Shown: positions 28,401 through 38,157, counted from the first letter of the stretch. The stretch is DNA of 64,000 bases from Cytobacillus firmus (GCF_023657595.1 NZ_CP098323.1:892001-956000), one strand, 5' to 3'. Numbers and translations are program-made. The notes: generated by a model from the sequence alone, not told the origin.

Positions 28401-29002
28401 ATGCTTATGTTGCTGATGCAGCTCCAATTTTAAATGAGGTTATCGGCCATACTTCAACTGGTATTCCGAGGGATGTAAATGCTGACGGAGAGTCTCCGAT
28501 GGGGAACCTGATTGCAGACTCCATGATTGCACAGACCAATACTGACTTTGCCTTCATGAACTCAGGCGGCGTCCGTGCAGGCATTGATGCGGGAGATATT
28601 ACGTGGAAAGAAGCTTTTACAGTACAGCCTTTCGGAAATGACCTTGTGACATTGACATTGACCGGTGCGCAGATTAAAGAACTTTTTGAACAGCAGTGGG
28701 GTTCAAAAGAAAGAATTATGCATGTTTCCGGTTTAAAGGTGGCGTATGATTCTTCGAGAGCTGCTGGAGATCGCATCGTTTCTTTAGTAAAGACCGATGG
28801 AACGCCAATCACTGCAGAACAAGAATATTCTGTGACAGTAAACAATTATATGGCTGATGGGGGAGATGGTTACAGCGCCCTGTTAAACGGCAAGAACCGC
28901 ACTGTGGATATCGTCGACCTTGATGCTTTACTCAACTACATCAAAGAACAGAAAGAAGTAAATCCAGTGGTTGAAGGAAGAATTACCAAATTGAATAAAT
29001 AA
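25484..29002 (+). CDS. yfkN: Secreted bifunctional 2',3'-cyclic-nucleotide phosphodiesterase/5'-nucleotidase
   Basis: A very large (1172-residue) exported nucleotidase with two tandem metallophosphatase modules. Residues 1-33 are a signal peptide. Module 1 starts with LGTTDIHTHLYNYDYY, then DNGDLIQGNPLG, GNHEFNYG and SGHNHKNF, typical of CpdB-type 2',3'-cyclic phosphodiesterase. Module 2 starts near 678 with LLGINDFHGQLD, then HAGDAVGASSP, GNHEFDEG and GGHNHKYTN, and ends with a 5'-nucleotidase C-domain (MNSGGVRAG, NNYMADGGDGY). It scavenges phosphate and nucleosides from extracellular nucleotides. The known YfkN is longer and surface-bound; this one ends at RITKLNK with no visible sortase motif. 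The start is TTG 25484, eight bases after CGAGGAGAT. Confidence 0.93.
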   Translation: MKNPARKLGKTILAATMSLSVLAAPVSYDSVMAAKPDHTGKPEHQFSHEVSLRILGTTDIHTHLYNYDYYKDAETIEFGLAKTATLIKQARKEAKNTLLFDNGDLIQGNPLGDYKAKVDKLEDGEVHPVFKAMELLDYDAATVGNHEFNYGLDYLDEVLDDAPFPYVNANVYKDDHDLNPENDKNYFKPYKIIKKKVVDEKGRNQVIKVGVIGAVTPQITQWDKANLDGKIITKDIVKSVEANIPKMKEEGADIIIALAHSGMGDAAYAEMEENAAYDLTNVEGIDAVISGHNHKNFPGDFTDLPGVDTEKGTVNGVPFIMPGSWGNQLGVMDLTIAKVKGKWQVKDSQSSLRSIFRSYKNESGATVKESLADADPAILKAVKEEHEGTVNYVRQPVGETTADIHSYFALVKDDPSIQIVTNAQKWYIEKQLIGTLDENTPVLSAGAPFKAGGRNGASYYTYIPEGTIAIKNVADLYLYPNTVATVKIKGADVKEWLEMSAGQFNQIKENEAGEQSLINNDFPTYNYDVIDGVTYEIDVTEPAKYDKDGKQINADANRIKNLQYNGAPIDPDQEFIVVTNNYRASGTFPGVRNNTAVELYPDENRQAIIDYIREEQTIDPSADANWSFAPVAGEVNVTFESSPDAKNAIAEGSGIGYAGEAGNGFSKYSLQFPEPKPFEVQLLGINDFHGQLDTFNAGLNAGGVEYLAAHLKQREAANPNTIMLHAGDAVGASSPVSALLQDEPTINMLNEIGFDIGTVGNHEFDEGVDEMLRLINGGAHPKTVEKYGEFEGADFPYVAANVVDETTKEPILDPYVIKEVNGVPIGFIGIAYSDTPGIVTPSGTAGVEFTDEAEAINKYTAELKEQGVKSIVVITHNPAVSDLDGANPQEELAEIANAVDDEVDVMFGGHNHKYTNTVVDGKLLVQSYSYGTAFSDVDLTIDPVSGDIVAKKAEIVNAARDIEPDAVIKEMLDAYVADAAPILNEVIGHTSTGIPRDVNADGESPMGNLIADSMIAQTNTDFAFMNSGGVRAGIDAGDITWKEAFTVQPFGNDLVTLTLTGAQIKELFEQQWGSKERIMHVSGLKVAYDSSRAAGDRIVSLVKTDGTPITAEQEYSVTVNNYMADGGDGYSALLNGKNRTVDIVDLDALLNYIKEQKEVNPVVEGRITKLNK

Positions 29003-29012
29003 AAGTATGGGG

Positions 29013-29042
29013 GCATCAGAGCAGTCTGATGCTCTCTTTTTT
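29013..29042 (+). terminator. Terminator of yfkN
   Basis: GCATCAGA (29013-29020) pairs perfectly with TCTGATGC (29025-29032) around GCAG, followed by a T-rich tract. Confidence 0.88.
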
Positions 29043-29230
29043 ATCCCCCTGAATAAGCATTAATACCCAGTTATTTTTTTGCGCTGAAAAAAGTGAACAC
29101 AATTACCTACTAAAATGTTATCAAAATATTAAAATAACAGTATTGTTAGACTATTAAAAACTTTATGTTAGTTTGATAGAATTAATCTCGCACTTCGAAA
29201 ATTCAGAAAAACTAAATAGGAGGCTATAAG

Positions 29231-31618
29231 ATGAGTAATAAGAATAAACCTTTTAAGGTTGTATCTTCCATTACAGCCAGCACAATGATGGCAGCTGCAC
29301 TATTTGCGGGATCTTTTGCCGGGACAACAGCAGCTCCTTCCAAAGCTTCAGCAGAGGAACTTTCTGCACCGATTGATTTAAACATTGTGAATGAAGACCG
29401 CCTCGGAAAGGCTTTAAAAGAAAGAGGATTGATTAAAAAGGATGCTTCCTCCAAAGAAATAGAAAAGGCAGTAAAGGATTACATAAATGAAAAACAAGGT
29501 GAAAAGCAGCCTGGAAGTACAAAAGGTAGCCATGACCATAAGGATGAGTTTGACAAAAAAACAAAAGATTTTTTAACCAATCAAAAAGACAAGCTGTCAA
29601 AGCAGCTGAATAAAGGTCATAAAAACTTTAAAAAGGGAAAACCGGACGGATATGTAAAAGTAGATCCGGCCAAAGAAGCAAACTACAATGGTGATGTCAG
29701 AACAGACAAAGTGCTTGTGCTTTTAACTGAATTTGAAGATTTCAAGCATAACAATGTAACACAGGAAGAGGGCTACATGTACGCTGATGATTTCAGCAAA
29801 GAGCACTATGAAAAACTGATGTTTGGCGATACTGAATTTGAGTTATTTAATGGAGACAAAGTAAAAACATTTAAGCAATTCTATGAAGAGCAGTCCGGAG
29901 GCAGCTACACGGTGGACGGCACTGTGTCCGAATGGCTGACGGTCCCTGGAAAAGCGGGCGATTATGGTGATGATAACCCTAACGGAGGCCATGACAATTT
30001 ATCTCCTCTAGGACCTCGCGACTTAGTAAAAGAGGCTTTAAAAGCAGCTGTAGACGCTGGGATGGATCTTTCAGAATACGATGAATTTGATCTATATGAT
30101 TTAGATGGAGATGGAAACCTTAACGAGCCTGATGGATTGGTTGACCATCTAATGATTATCCACGCTGGTACAGGACAGGAAGCTGGCGGAGGTGCGCTCG
30201 GTGATGATGCCATCTGGTCTCACCGCTGGACGCTTGGCGGAGTATTTGCAGTTCCGAATACAACTGCCAAGGTAGATTATTGGGGCGGAAAAATGGGGGC
30301 ATTTGATTATACGATTCAGCCTGAAGATGGAGCTGTCGGGGTGTTTGCCCATGAGTTCGGACATGATTTAGGATTGCCGGACGAGTATGATACGCAATAC
30401 ACCGGTCAAGGTGAGCCGGTTGCTTCCTGGTCCATCATGAGCGGAGGCAGCTGGAACGGCAAAATAGCTGGTACAGAGCCAACCAGCTTCTCACCGCAAA
30501 ACAAAGAATTTTTCCAAAAAGGAATGGGCGGAAACTGGGCCAATATTATGGAAGTAAATTATGAAGATATTGATAAAAAAGGTTTGGCAACAGTTATTGA
30601 CCAAAGTGTAACCAAATCTAAAAACCCGGGCATTGTAAAAGTAAATCTTCCTGAAAAAGAAGTGAAGGGAATTGAACCTGCGTTTGGAGAGAAATATTAC
30701 TACAGCACGAAAGGTGATGACCTTCATACCACTTTGACGACGCCTGAATTCGACTTAACAACTGCCAAAGAAGCTGTCTTCAATGCGAAAGTTTATTATG
30801 ATATTGAGTTTGATTATGATTATCTGACAGTTACTGCAACATCCGATGGCACAGAAACAGTAATTGATACAATTGGTGATGAAGATACAGACGGCGATGC
30901 CCGTGCAGAATCTTCAAAAGGACAATGGGTGGATAAGGAATATGACTTAAGCGGATTTGCCGGTAAAAAAGTTAGCCTGACATTCGAATATGTAACAGAT
31001 GGCGGCTTAGCATTGGACGGATTTGCGATGGATGAAATCACTGTAACAGCTGATGGAAATGTGATTTTCTCAGACGATGCTGAAGGCGCCTCTCAGATGG
31101 CACTTGACGGATTCATTGTTTCCAACGGAATCAGCTTTGCGAAGAACCATTATTACCTTGAGTGGAGAAATTACGCAGGCTCCGATACAGCCCTTGCCCA
31201 ATCAAGAGGTGTAAAATACAACACTGGTTTAGTTGTTTGGTATGCTGATGACAGCCACACAGACAACTGGGTTGGTGTTCATCCGGGAGAAGGTTTTCTT
31301 GGAGTGGTGGATTCACATCCGGAAGCCATTACCGGTCTGTTAGATGGCAAAGAAACAGTATCTCAAAGCACAAGATATCAGATTGCGGATGCTGCGTTCT
31401 CCTTGGACAAAGCACCAGCATGGGAAGTAAGTTCTCCAACCCGCGGGGATTATGACTACCCTGGCCTTAAAGGAATTTCAGTTTTTGATGATTCCAACAA
31501 GTACATCAACAGTCTGATTCCTGATGCAGGACGAATTGTTCCTGAACATGGCTTGAAATTCCAAGTGGTCGGTGAAGCCAAGGACAACTCTGCCGGAGCT
31601 GTATGGATTCATAAGTAA
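29231..31618 (+). CDS. inhA: Immune inhibitor A-type M6 metalloprotease
   Basis: A secreted zinc metalloprotease of 795 residues. Residues 1-41 form a signal peptide, and about 42-150 a lysine-rich propeptide. The catalytic domain carries [14 protein letters not shown] with His374, Glu375 and His378. [13 protein letters not shown] near 290-302 looks like a calcium-binding loop. C-terminal beta-rich modules (about 490-795) include two MAM/carbohydrate-binding-like halves with [13 protein letters not shown] and YHYLEWRNY-like strands. InhA proteins degrade antimicrobial peptides and host or environmental proteins; in non-pathogens a nutrient-scavenging role is likely. AGGAGG precedes the ATG. 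It follows yfkN, but a terminator separates them. Confidence 0.93.
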   Translation: MSNKNKPFKVVSSITASTMMAAALFAGSFAGTTAAPSKASAEELSAPIDLNIVNEDRLGKALKERGLIKKDASSKEIEKAVKDYINEKQGEKQPGSTKGSHDHKDEFDKKTKDFLTNQKDKLSKQLNKGHKNFKKGKPDGYVKVDPAKEANYNGDVRTDKVLVLLTEFEDFKHNNVTQEEGYMYADDFSKEHYEKLMFGDTEFELFNGDKVKTFKQFYEEQSGGSYTVDGTVSEWLTVPGKAGDYGDDNPNGGHDNLSPLGPRDLVKEALKAAVDAGMDLSEYDEFDLYDLDGDGNLNEPDGLVDHLMIIHAGTGQEAGGGALGDDAIWSHRWTLGGVFAVPNTTAKVDYWGGKMGAFDYTIQPEDGAVGVFAHEFGHDLGLPDEYDTQYTGQGEPVASWSIMSGGSWNGKIAGTEPTSFSPQNKEFFQKGMGGNWANIMEVNYEDIDKKGLATVIDQSVTKSKNPGIVKVNLPEKEVKGIEPAFGEKYYYSTKGDDLHTTLTTPEFDLTTAKEAVFNAKVYYDIEFDYDYLTVTATSDGTETVIDTIGDEDTDGDARAESSKGQWVDKEYDLSGFAGKKVSLTFEYVTDGGLALDGFAMDEITVTADGNVIFSDDAEGASQMALDGFIVSNGISFAKNHYYLEWRNYAGSDTALAQSRGVKYNTGLVVWYADDSHTDNWVGVHPGEGFLGVVDSHPEAITGLLDGKETVSQSTRYQIADAAFSLDKAPAWEVSSPTRGDYDYPGLKGISVFDDSNKYINSLIPDAGRIVPEHGLKFQVVGEAKDNSAGAVWIHK

Positions 31619-31623
31619 GTATT

Positions 31624-31658
31624 AAGGCACGGATGCCAGAAATGGCTTCGTGCCTTTT
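31624..31658 (+). terminator. Terminator of inhA
   Basis: AAGGCACG and CGTGCCTT form the outer stem and TGCCA/TGGC the inner stem around GAAA, followed by TTTT. Confidence 0.8.
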
Positions 31659-31785
31659 CCTGTTAAGGGTGGACAACTTCCTGCCTATAAGCTAGTATCA
31701 TTACCGATACTAGTTTTTTCCGATTTTTCGGCTATACTAAAAATAATTTATCTGATTACACGCAATAAAGTTAAAGGAGTAACAT

Positions 31786-32910
31786 ATGACACAATTTTTT
31801 ATTGAAAATATGAAACCATTTATCCTGGAGGCATGGAAAAAGTCTGCGTTTACTCAGCCGACGACCATTCAGGCAGAAGCGGTTCCTCCGGCTTTGGAAG
31901 GCAGGGATATTATTGCCGAGTCTCCGACTGGAACAGGCAAGACACTTGCTTACCTGCTGCCGGTCCTGGAAAAAATTGATCCGGATAAACAGGCGGTACA
32001 GGCTGTCATTTTAGCCTCTTCACAGGAGCTTGTGATGCAGATATTAAGCGAGATCCAAAAATGGGCTGAAGGCAGCGGAATTAAGGCAGCTTCTTTTATC
32101 GGCGGAGCTAATGTGAAAAGGCAGCTTGAAAAATTAAAGAAGCATCCGCACATTGCTTTAGGAACGCCGGGACGGGTGCTGGAGCTGATTAAACAAAAAA
32201 AGCTGAAAATGCATGAAGTGAAAACCATTGTCCTGGATGAAGGTGATCAGCTTCTCGTTAAGGAACACACTCAGACGGTTCAAAACATTGTTAAATCTAC
32301 ACTTAAAGAACGCCAGGTCCTGCTGTTTTCAGCGACACTGCCGCCGGTTGTTGAGCAGCTTGCAAAAGAACTGACAGCTGATGCTGAAGTCATTCGTGTC
32401 GAGAAGGATGAAACCATTCAGGCTGCAGGTGTGGACCATATTTATTTTGTGGCAGAAGCGCGGGACAAAATCAAAATGCTCGAAAAGGTCTCAAGGCTTG
32501 AAGATATAAAGGCACTGGTATTTGTCAAGGATATCGGCAACCTCACGGTAATGGCCGAAAAGCTTGATTTTAAAAATATCTCTTCAAGCACTCTGCACAG
32601 CGACCTGAGCAAATTTGACAGGCAGAAAGCCATCAAGAACTTCCGCACGGGCAAAACGAATATGCTGATTGCCACAGATGTTGCGGCAAGAGGACTGGAC
32701 ATCAAGGGAGTCACCCATGTCGTACATTTTGACTTCCCGAAGGATATGAATCAATATGTCCACCGCTCGGGAAGAACAGGAAGATTCGGCGCAGGCGGAA
32801 CCGTTATTTCTCTCGTCACTGAAAGAGAAGAGCGAGAACTTAAAAAAATGGCGAAAGAACTGGGCCTCACTGCCGAAAAGAAAGTCATGCGCGGCGGCCA
32901 AATCGTTTAA
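31786..32910 (+). CDS. yfmL: DEAD-box-family RNA helicase, YfmL type
   Basis: A 374-residue RNA helicase with only the two RecA-like domains, which remodels RNA at the expense of ATP; B. subtilis YfmL acts in 50S ribosome assembly. Motif I is SPTGTGKT (46-53). Motif Ib is GTPGR. Motif II reads DEGD (151-154) instead of DEAD. Motif III is SAT, motif V ATDVAARGLDI and motif VI HRSGRTGR. The short C-terminal tail lacks a basic or RRM extension, unlike CshA or DbpA. AAAGGAG precedes the ATG. The gene is monocistronic. Confidence 0.92.
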   Translation: MTQFFIENMKPFILEAWKKSAFTQPTTIQAEAVPPALEGRDIIAESPTGTGKTLAYLLPVLEKIDPDKQAVQAVILASSQELVMQILSEIQKWAEGSGIKAASFIGGANVKRQLEKLKKHPHIALGTPGRVLELIKQKKLKMHEVKTIVLDEGDQLLVKEHTQTVQNIVKSTLKERQVLLFSATLPPVVEQLAKELTADAEVIRVEKDETIQAAGVDHIYFVAEARDKIKMLEKVSRLEDIKALVFVKDIGNLTVMAEKLDFKNISSSTLHSDLSKFDRQKAIKNFRTGKTNMLIATDVAARGLDIKGVTHVVHFDFPKDMNQYVHRSGRTGRFGAGGTVISLVTEREERELKKMAKELGLTAEKKVMRGGQIV

Positions 32911-32918
32911 AAATAAAG

Positions 32919-32957
32919 TGCCGGGCACCTATATCAATTGGTGCCGGGCATTTTTTT
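32919..32957 (+). terminator. Terminator of the helicase gene
   Basis: TGCCGGGCACC (32919-32929) pairs with GGTGCCGGGCA (32940-32950) with a single central G-G mismatch, then seven T residues. Confidence 0.88.
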
Positions 32958-33033
32958 ATAAAAAGGAATTTCTCCTTTTCTAAGCGAATTAGTAAGTGGA
33001 ACTTTATTTCACTAAAGAATAAGGGGAAAATCA

Positions 33034-34518
33034 ATGATGGAGAATCCAAGGCTAAAGAATTTTCATGATGATTATTTGCTTGAAGCCACGATAGAAGAAC
33101 TGCAGGAAAAAATGCAGAATGGGGAAATCACCTCCAAAGAAATTGTATTAATGTATATGAACCGAATTGGTCAGCTGGATCAAAGCATTCATTCTGTTTT
33201 GGAACTCAATCCGGATGCACTGCATATTGCAGCTGCTCTTGATGCGGAAAGAGAAAAGAAGGGGCCGCGCAGCCCTCTTCATGGAATACCTATATTGTTA
33301 AAGGATAATATCGATACAGGAGACAAGATGCAGACAACTGCCGGGTCACTTGCTTTGAAGGATCACTATGCACAAAGTGATTCATTTGTGGCTTTTCAAT
33401 TAAGAAAAGCGGGAGCCGTCATTATCGGAAAAACGAATATGACAGAATGGGCCAATTTTATGACAGAAGGGATGCCGAGCGGATACAGCTCACGGGGCGG
33501 ACAGACCTTAAATCCTTATGGGCCTGGGAAATTTGATGTAGGAGGTTCGAGCGCAGGATCCGGTGCCGCTATTGCCGCTAATTTTGCAGCTGCAGCCATT
33601 GGAACGGAGACATCAGGCTCCATACTAAGTCCTGCCAGCCAGAATTCTCTCGTTGGAATAAAGCCGACAGTGGGACTTGTCAGCCGAACCGGAATTATTC
33701 CAATTGCCCATAGCCAGGACACTGCCGGGCCTATGGCAAGAACGGTAAAGGATGCAGCATTATTATTGAACGTACTGGCAGTCTCTGATGAAAATGATCC
33801 GGTTACCCTGACAAATCAGGATCTGCAGGGGAAGGATTTTACCGCTTTCCTTGATGAAAATGGACTGCATGGCGCACGAATCGGCATTGCCAGAGAGACC
33901 TATTTTGACTACTTAAGTTCTGAGAAGCTCGCCGTTATGAATCAAGCTGTAGCCCAGTTAAATGAACTGGGGGCAGAGGTGGTCGATGAAATAGTGATTC
34001 CTTCCACAAAAACTGAGTGGAGCTATGACGTCCTGACTTATGAATTTAAAGCGGATGTGAATGCCTATCTGCGGACTGTCGCCCCGCACATTCATATTCG
34101 CACCCTGTCCGATGTCATTAAATTTAATGAAAAAAACAGTGAAAAGTGCTTGAAATACGGTCAATCCATTCTGATTGAAGCGGAGGAAACAAGCGGAGAT
34201 TTAACGGAAATGGCCTATATATCAGCACTTGAGAAGGATATATATTTTTCCGGGGAGCAGGGCATTGACTATGTAATTCAGGAGCATAATCTGGATGCCA
34301 TCGTGTTCCCGAATAATTATGGAGCAGGCATCCCGGCAAAAGCGGGATATCCATCCATCACAGTACCGGCCGGGTATACCCCGGAAGGAGAGCCGGTGGG
34401 CATTACATTTACAGGACTTGCCTATAGTGAGCCGCTCCTGATCAAACTTGCTTATGCCTTTGAACAGGCTACGAGTCATAGAAAAGCACCTGAACTTGGA
34501 GTGCCGGCATCAGAATAA
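33034..34518 (+). CDS. Amidase (amidase-signature family)
   Basis: A 494-residue cytosolic hydrolase of the Ser-cisSer-Lys amidase family, which cleaves carboxamides. Lys90 (LLKDNIDT) is the catalytic lysine, the serines at 172-173 (GGSSAGSG) supply the cis-serine and Ser196 in TSGSI the nucleophile. The glycine-rich signature is complete. The domain is of the usual length; there is no signal peptide. It is not part of a gatCAB operon and lacks GatA-specific context, so it is more likely a catabolic or detoxifying amidase. AAGGGGAAAA precedes ATG 33034; an ATG directly after it is an alternative. Confidence 0.9.
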   Translation: MMENPRLKNFHDDYLLEATIEELQEKMQNGEITSKEIVLMYMNRIGQLDQSIHSVLELNPDALHIAAALDAEREKKGPRSPLHGIPILLKDNIDTGDKMQTTAGSLALKDHYAQSDSFVAFQLRKAGAVIIGKTNMTEWANFMTEGMPSGYSSRGGQTLNPYGPGKFDVGGSSAGSGAAIAANFAAAAIGTETSGSILSPASQNSLVGIKPTVGLVSRTGIIPIAHSQDTAGPMARTVKDAALLLNVLAVSDENDPVTLTNQDLQGKDFTAFLDENGLHGARIGIARETYFDYLSSEKLAVMNQAVAQLNELGAEVVDEIVIPSTKTEWSYDVLTYEFKADVNAYLRTVAPHIHIRTLSDVIKFNEKNSEKCLKYGQSILIEAEETSGDLTEMAYISALEKDIYFSGEQGIDYVIQEHNLDAIVFPNNYGAGIPAKAGYPSITVPAGYTPEGEPVGITFTGLAYSEPLLIKLAYAFEQATSHRKAPELGVPASE

Positions 34519-34576
34519 CTGTTACATAATTGACTCATACTACACCTGATAAAACAAAAAAGGAGCAGATGAGAAT

Positions 34577-34711
34577 ATGGGCAGAACCAAACTTGGAAAT
34601 GGCAATGCACAGCGCAATAACAATAAACACAGACCGCAGCGAACAAGCGAAGAGCTTGTTGAATTCACAACCGGCAGTAAAGAAAAGAAAGAAAACAACG
34701 TGCAGGACTGA
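34577..34711 (+). CDS. Small hydrophilic basic protein, unrecognised
   Basis: A 44-residue frame: an Asn/Arg/Lys-rich N-terminus (KLGNGNAQRNNNKHRPQR) is followed by TSEELVEFTTGSKEKK. The composition resembles small spore or nucleic-acid-associated proteins of Bacillus, but I do not recognise the family. AAAAAGGAG lies upstream, with rather long spacing to ATG 34577. A different frame starting at ATG 34569 would encode 48 residues; its composition is less protein-like. A good terminator directly after the stop shows that the region is transcribed. Confidence 0.5.
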   Translation: MGRTKLGNGNAQRNNNKHRPQRTSEELVEFTTGSKEKKENNVQD

Positions 34712-34719
34712 TTGAGCCA

Positions 34720-34747
34720 AATCCTCCTTTTTAAAGGGGGATTTTTT
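34720..34747 (+). terminator. Terminator after the 44-residue gene
   Basis: AATCCTCC (34720-34727) pairs with GGGGGATT (34736-34743) with one G-T pair, then six T residues. Confidence 0.85.
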
Positions 34748-34758
34748 GCTGCCGCCGG

Positions 34759-34862
34759 CTATCTGAAAATAAATATGAGCTATACAGCAATAAAAAATTT
34801 ATTCGAAAATAAAATTTGCAAGTAAATCCAGTTATCCGAAAGTAAAAGCGGGCTATACAGCA
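34759..34862. repeat. Two diverged direct repeats around GCTATACAGCA
   Basis: CTATCTGAAAATAAATATG with GAGCTATACAGCAA (34759-34790) and TTATCCGAAAGTAAAAGCG with GGCTATACAGCA (34832-34862) are two copies of one unit, about 75 bp apart. A half-unit ATTCGAAAATAAAA lies between them. The remaining stretch to 34964 holds no ORF or other clear signal. The pattern is reminiscent of the intergenic array at 5393-5590, with a different core. Confidence 0.6.
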
Positions 34863-34964
34863 GTTCAATATCTATAAGTCAACCATATTTGCAAAGCAGA
34901 ATTCTATCCGCACATAAATCGGTACTAGCTCCATCACTGGCAAGTAAATCCCCGGAAAATGCAT

Positions 34965-35002
34965 AAAAAAGACAGTTTTCCCATTAGAAAACTGTCTTTT
35001 TT
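34965..35002. terminator. Bidirectional terminator before the Rieske oxidoreductase gene
   Basis: AAAAAAGACAGTTTTC (34965-34980) pairs perfectly with GAAAACTGTCTTTTTT (34987-35002); the A/T runs allow function on both strands. Confidence 0.92.
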
Positions 35003-35022
35003 ACATTTCAATTATTTATATC

Positions 35023-36549
35023 TTATTCTTCAACCTTTTTCAGCGGTTTGGCCGCCGGACCTTCCACAACGGTTCCATCATAGGAAAAGCGGGAGCCGTG
35101 GCATGGACAGTCCCATGTGCGGTCACCATGGTTCCATTCGCATTCACATCCCATGTGGGTGCAGGTTGTATCCACAAGATGAAGGCTGCCTTCAGGATCT
35201 CTGTATGCACCTGTCCGCTTGCCTTTAATCATCACGACGCCGCCTTCATCATTTGACAGATCTCCTGTTTCTTTTGGCACGAATTCAAGCTTGCCTTTGA
35301 TCAGCTGTCCCGCCACATCTGTATTGGCTGCGATAAATTTTTTTATGCTTGGGTCAGCCTGGAATCTGGATGGCGTAAACAGTTCGGCATAAGGATTGTC
35401 TCTTTCCATAATCTGATCCTTTATCAGCATGGCAGCTGCTGTCCCGTTTGTCATACCCCATTTCCGGTAGCCTGTTGCGACAAAGATATTCTTCTGTTTG
35501 GACGTGATCGGGCCGATATAAGGGACCTTATCAAGTGTGTATAAATCCTGGGCAGACCATCGATAAGGATAATCGGTAATACCAAGCACCTCTTCCGCAA
35601 AGACTTCCAGGGCTTCGTAGTGCTTCATTGTATCCGGCCCATGGCCTGTTTTGTGGCTGTCGCCGCTCACTAAAATGAGCTTGTCTCCATTATAGGGTGT
35701 GTACCTCAGCGAGCGGGTCGGTGAATCGGCACTGTAATACATGCCTCCAGGGAAATCCTCTTTGATTTTTACGCCAAGTACATAAGATCTTTCCGGAGAT
35801 AATCTGGAAAAATAAAACCCTTTCATATCCGCAAAAGGAAAGTGGGAAGCCGCAATGACATATTTGCATTTCAGGCGATAGCCATCTCTGGTTACAACAT
35901 CAGGAAGACTGCCTTCTTCAATATCTGCTGCTGTTGTATTTTCATACACAATTCCTCCCAAATCCACAAAGTCTTTAAGCAGCTTTTTCAAGTATTTAAC
36001 CGGATGGAACTGGGACTGGTCAAACATGGAAAGCACGGCTGTAGTATTGATGTTAAACGGAATGCTCTCCTTGATTCCGTGTGGGATTCCGAGTTTTTCA
36101 TAGGCTTGCCGCTCTTTATCGACTTTTTGTGCATACTCTTCCGATACAGCGTAGATAATTGCTTCTTCATTACTGAAGTCGCATTCAATTTGTTTTTCAG
36201 TTACTGTGTTCCGGACGAAATTCAGTGCATCAGCCGAAGCCTGATAATAGAGCTTGGCTTTTTCCACGCCAAAGTGGCTGATCAATTCATCATATAGTAA
36301 GCCATGCTGTGCCGTCACTTTGGCTGTTGTATGGCCAGTAGTACCGTTCAGAATATTGCCTGCTTCAAGAATCGCCACTTTAAAGCCTTCCTTGGCAAGA
36401 AGGTACCCTGCCGTTATCCCGGTAATGCCTCCGCCGACAATTGCAATTTCCGTTTGAGCATCTTCTCTGAGCTTGTCAAAGGCCGGAAGTTCCTCCTCTC
36501 TCCAATAAGGCTCTGGATATTGGGGCGTATTGTGGTTGGATGTCGTCAT
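35023..36549 (-). CDS. yhfW: FAD-dependent oxidoreductase fused to a Rieske [2Fe-2S] domain
   Basis: A 508-residue protein of the B. subtilis YhfW type. The N-terminal DAO-like flavoprotein part has the FAD-binding motif EIAIVGGGITGITAGYLLAK followed by ILEAG; substrate loops follow. The C-terminal 90 residues form a Rieske domain with CTHMGC and CPCHGSRF, whose two Cys and two His coordinate the cluster. The substrate is not known; electron transfer from an amine or amino acid to the cluster is a plausible mechanism. The start MTTSNH is chosen because ACAGGAGGACAGGGT lies directly upstream; an in-frame ATG 33 bases earlier would itself contain this ribosome site. Confidence 0.9.
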   Translation of the reverse strand: MTTSNHNTPQYPEPYWREEELPAFDKLREDAQTEIAIVGGGITGITAGYLLAKEGFKVAILEAGNILNGTTGHTTAKVTAQHGLLYDELISHFGVEKAKLYYQASADALNFVRNTVTEKQIECDFSNEEAIIYAVSEEYAQKVDKERQAYEKLGIPHGIKESIPFNINTTAVLSMFDQSQFHPVKYLKKLLKDFVDLGGIVYENTTAADIEEGSLPDVVTRDGYRLKCKYVIAASHFPFADMKGFYFSRLSPERSYVLGVKIKEDFPGGMYYSADSPTRSLRYTPYNGDKLILVSGDSHKTGHGPDTMKHYEALEVFAEEVLGITDYPYRWSAQDLYTLDKVPYIGPITSKQKNIFVATGYRKWGMTNGTAAAMLIKDQIMERDNPYAELFTPSRFQADPSIKKFIAANTDVAGQLIKGKLEFVPKETGDLSNDEGGVVMIKGKRTGAYRDPEGSLHLVDTTCTHMGCECEWNHGDRTWDCPCHGSRFSYDGTVVEGPAAKPLKKVEE

Positions 36550-36760
36550 ACCCTGTCCTCCTGTAACGTTATATTCGTTCATAATTTTTCCTGCAAACCC
36601 TATTTCTATACAATTTCTCCTTCTCTAACCATACCCAAATAATTTTTAATTAATCAGGTGGATTGGTAAATCGGAACCTGGACGGTTTTTTCTTTAATTC
36701 TGGATAAAATGGGCAGACCGAGAAAAGATATACAATATCCAATGTTAATGGGGTACAGTC

Positions 36761-36991
36761 ATGATTACATTTAGCTATCTGACCATTTTTCTGCTCTTGG
36801 CTATATTGAGCACCATATTTGATATGAAAATATTTGATTATACGTTTTGGGAAGCTTTGAGGAATCTGCTGTTTTCAGAGATTGCCACTGGAAGAATGAT
36901 TATTATTTTTACTGTTTTGATTGGCTTGGCCTCGAGTGTCGCTGTTGATTTCCGCCTTTTGAAAGCGAGGAAAAAGAAGCTGCCATCATAG
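36761..36991 (+). CDS. Small two-helix membrane protein, candidate germinant-receptor D subunit
   Basis: A 76-residue protein with two predicted transmembrane helices (ITFSYLTIFLLLAILSTIF and MIIIFTVLIGLASSVAVDF) and a basic tail. It is the first gene of the germination operon, 44 bases before gerB. Many Bacillus germinant receptor operons include a small two-helix D protein that modulates germination; position, size and topology fit that family. Sequence similarity could not be tested. The ribosome site before the ATG is weak (GGGGTACAG). Confidence 0.65.
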   Translation: MITFSYLTIFLLLAILSTIFDMKIFDYTFWEALRNLLFSEIATGRMIIIFTVLIGLASSVAVDFRLLKARKKKLPS

Positions 36992-37035
36992 ATGCTTAAT
37001 TGAACGTACACATCGTAAAAGGGATTGGTGATGGA

Positions 37036-38157
37036 ATGTTAAAAGAGAATATCTCTCTCAGCCAGCTGCTGACATTGTTGATCAATTTCCTTTTAGGAAG
37101 CGCCATTGTTGTCGGAGTAGGCGGGGATGCCAAGAAGGATGCCTGGATTGCCATTGCAGCTTCCGTTATGTTTGGGTTTGGGATCATGCTATTCTATTAC
37201 TTCCTGATCAGCAGGGTGCCCGGGAAAAATTTTTATGAGCTCATGGAAATTGGTTTTAAAAGACCAATTGCCATTATTTTTTCTAATCTATATGCAGTTT
37301 ATTTTCTGTACCTTGCCAGCCGGGTGGTCAGGGATTTTGGCGAATTGATTGCTTCGGCCATTCTCCCGTCGACGCCAATTGAGATCATTTCGCTGACCAT
37401 CTGTCTTGCCATGGCCTATATTTTATATCTCGGTCTTGAAGTACTTGGCAGAACTTCAGAAATTTTTACTCCTTATTTATTCGGATTTTTATTCCTTCTG
37501 ACCATCCTTTTATTTGCAAGCGGGAATGCCAATTTAAATGAAATAAAGCCCGTGCTCGGTGATGGGGTTAAACCAGTTTTGAAGGCGCTTTTTCCAACTT
37601 TAATCGTGTTTCCTTTTGGCGAGCTTATTGCATTTACGCTCATCCTTCCTGTAGTAACCAATTTTAAATATTGCCTGCGTGTGTCATTGCTGGGAGTGGC
37701 AATTGCGGGTGCGCTTTTATTATTTGCGATGTTTTTGATGATTGTGACACTTGGAACAGATGCTTTGCTGCGTTCCAATTTTCCCATGCTCAGCTCAGCC
37801 CGTGAGGTCTCCATCGGCAATTTCATCGAAAGAATTGATGCGCTCGTTGTTTTTATCATGATGCTGGGGATTTTGGTAAAGGGGTCGGTGTTTATGTTTG
37901 CTGGATTGAAGGGCCTGGAATACACCTTCAGACTTCCATACCGGTATTTTTCCCTGCCGGTTGCCATGATTGTTTCAGCTTATTCTGTATTGATATCAGT
38001 AAATTTTGGTGACCATTGGCAGGAGGGACTTGAGATGGTCCCATACTTCCTGCATTTGCCGATGCAGTTCGGGCTGCCTTCACTCGTATTAATCGCAGTT
38101 TTATGGAAGAGGCGAAAGAAAAAGGTTAAACCCGGCACGAAGGGGATGAAGTTTTGA
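37036..38157 (+). CDS. Spore germination receptor B subunit (GerAB/GerKB family permease)
   Basis: An inner spore membrane protein of 373 residues with about ten transmembrane helices, of the amino acid permease superfamily; it is the likely germinant-binding subunit. Typical segments are NISLSQLLTLLINFLLGSA at the N-terminus, GKNFYELM and an ERIDALVVFIMMLG helix. I chose ATG 37036, since GGTGATGG precedes it and the homologous region begins there; TTG 37000 is in frame but has no ribosome site. The stop overlaps the TTG start of the A subunit by four bases, indicating translational coupling. Expression in the forespore (SigG) is expected; no clear SigG promoter was identified. Confidence 0.9.
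   Translation: MLKENISLSQLLTLLINFLLGSAIVVGVGGDAKKDAWIAIAASVMFGFGIMLFYYFLISRVPGKNFYELMEIGFKRPIAIIFSNLYAVYFLYLASRVVRDFGELIASAILPSTPIEIISLTICLAMAYILYLGLEVLGRTSEIFTPYLFGFLFLLTILLFASGNANLNEIKPVLGDGVKPVLKALFPTLIVFPFGELIAFTLILPVVTNFKYCLRVSLLGVAIAGALLLFAMFLMIVTLGTDALLRSNFPMLSSAREVSIGNFIERIDALVVFIMMLGILVKGSVFMFAGLKGLEYTFRLPYRYFSLPVAMIVSAYSVLISVNFGDHWQEGLEMVPYFLHLPMQFGLPSLVLIAVLWKRRKKKVKPGTKGMKF

Noticed and set aside
32919..32957. Separate repeat GTGCCGGGCACC
   Set aside because: The two copies form the arms of a terminator directly after the helicase gene, which explains them.
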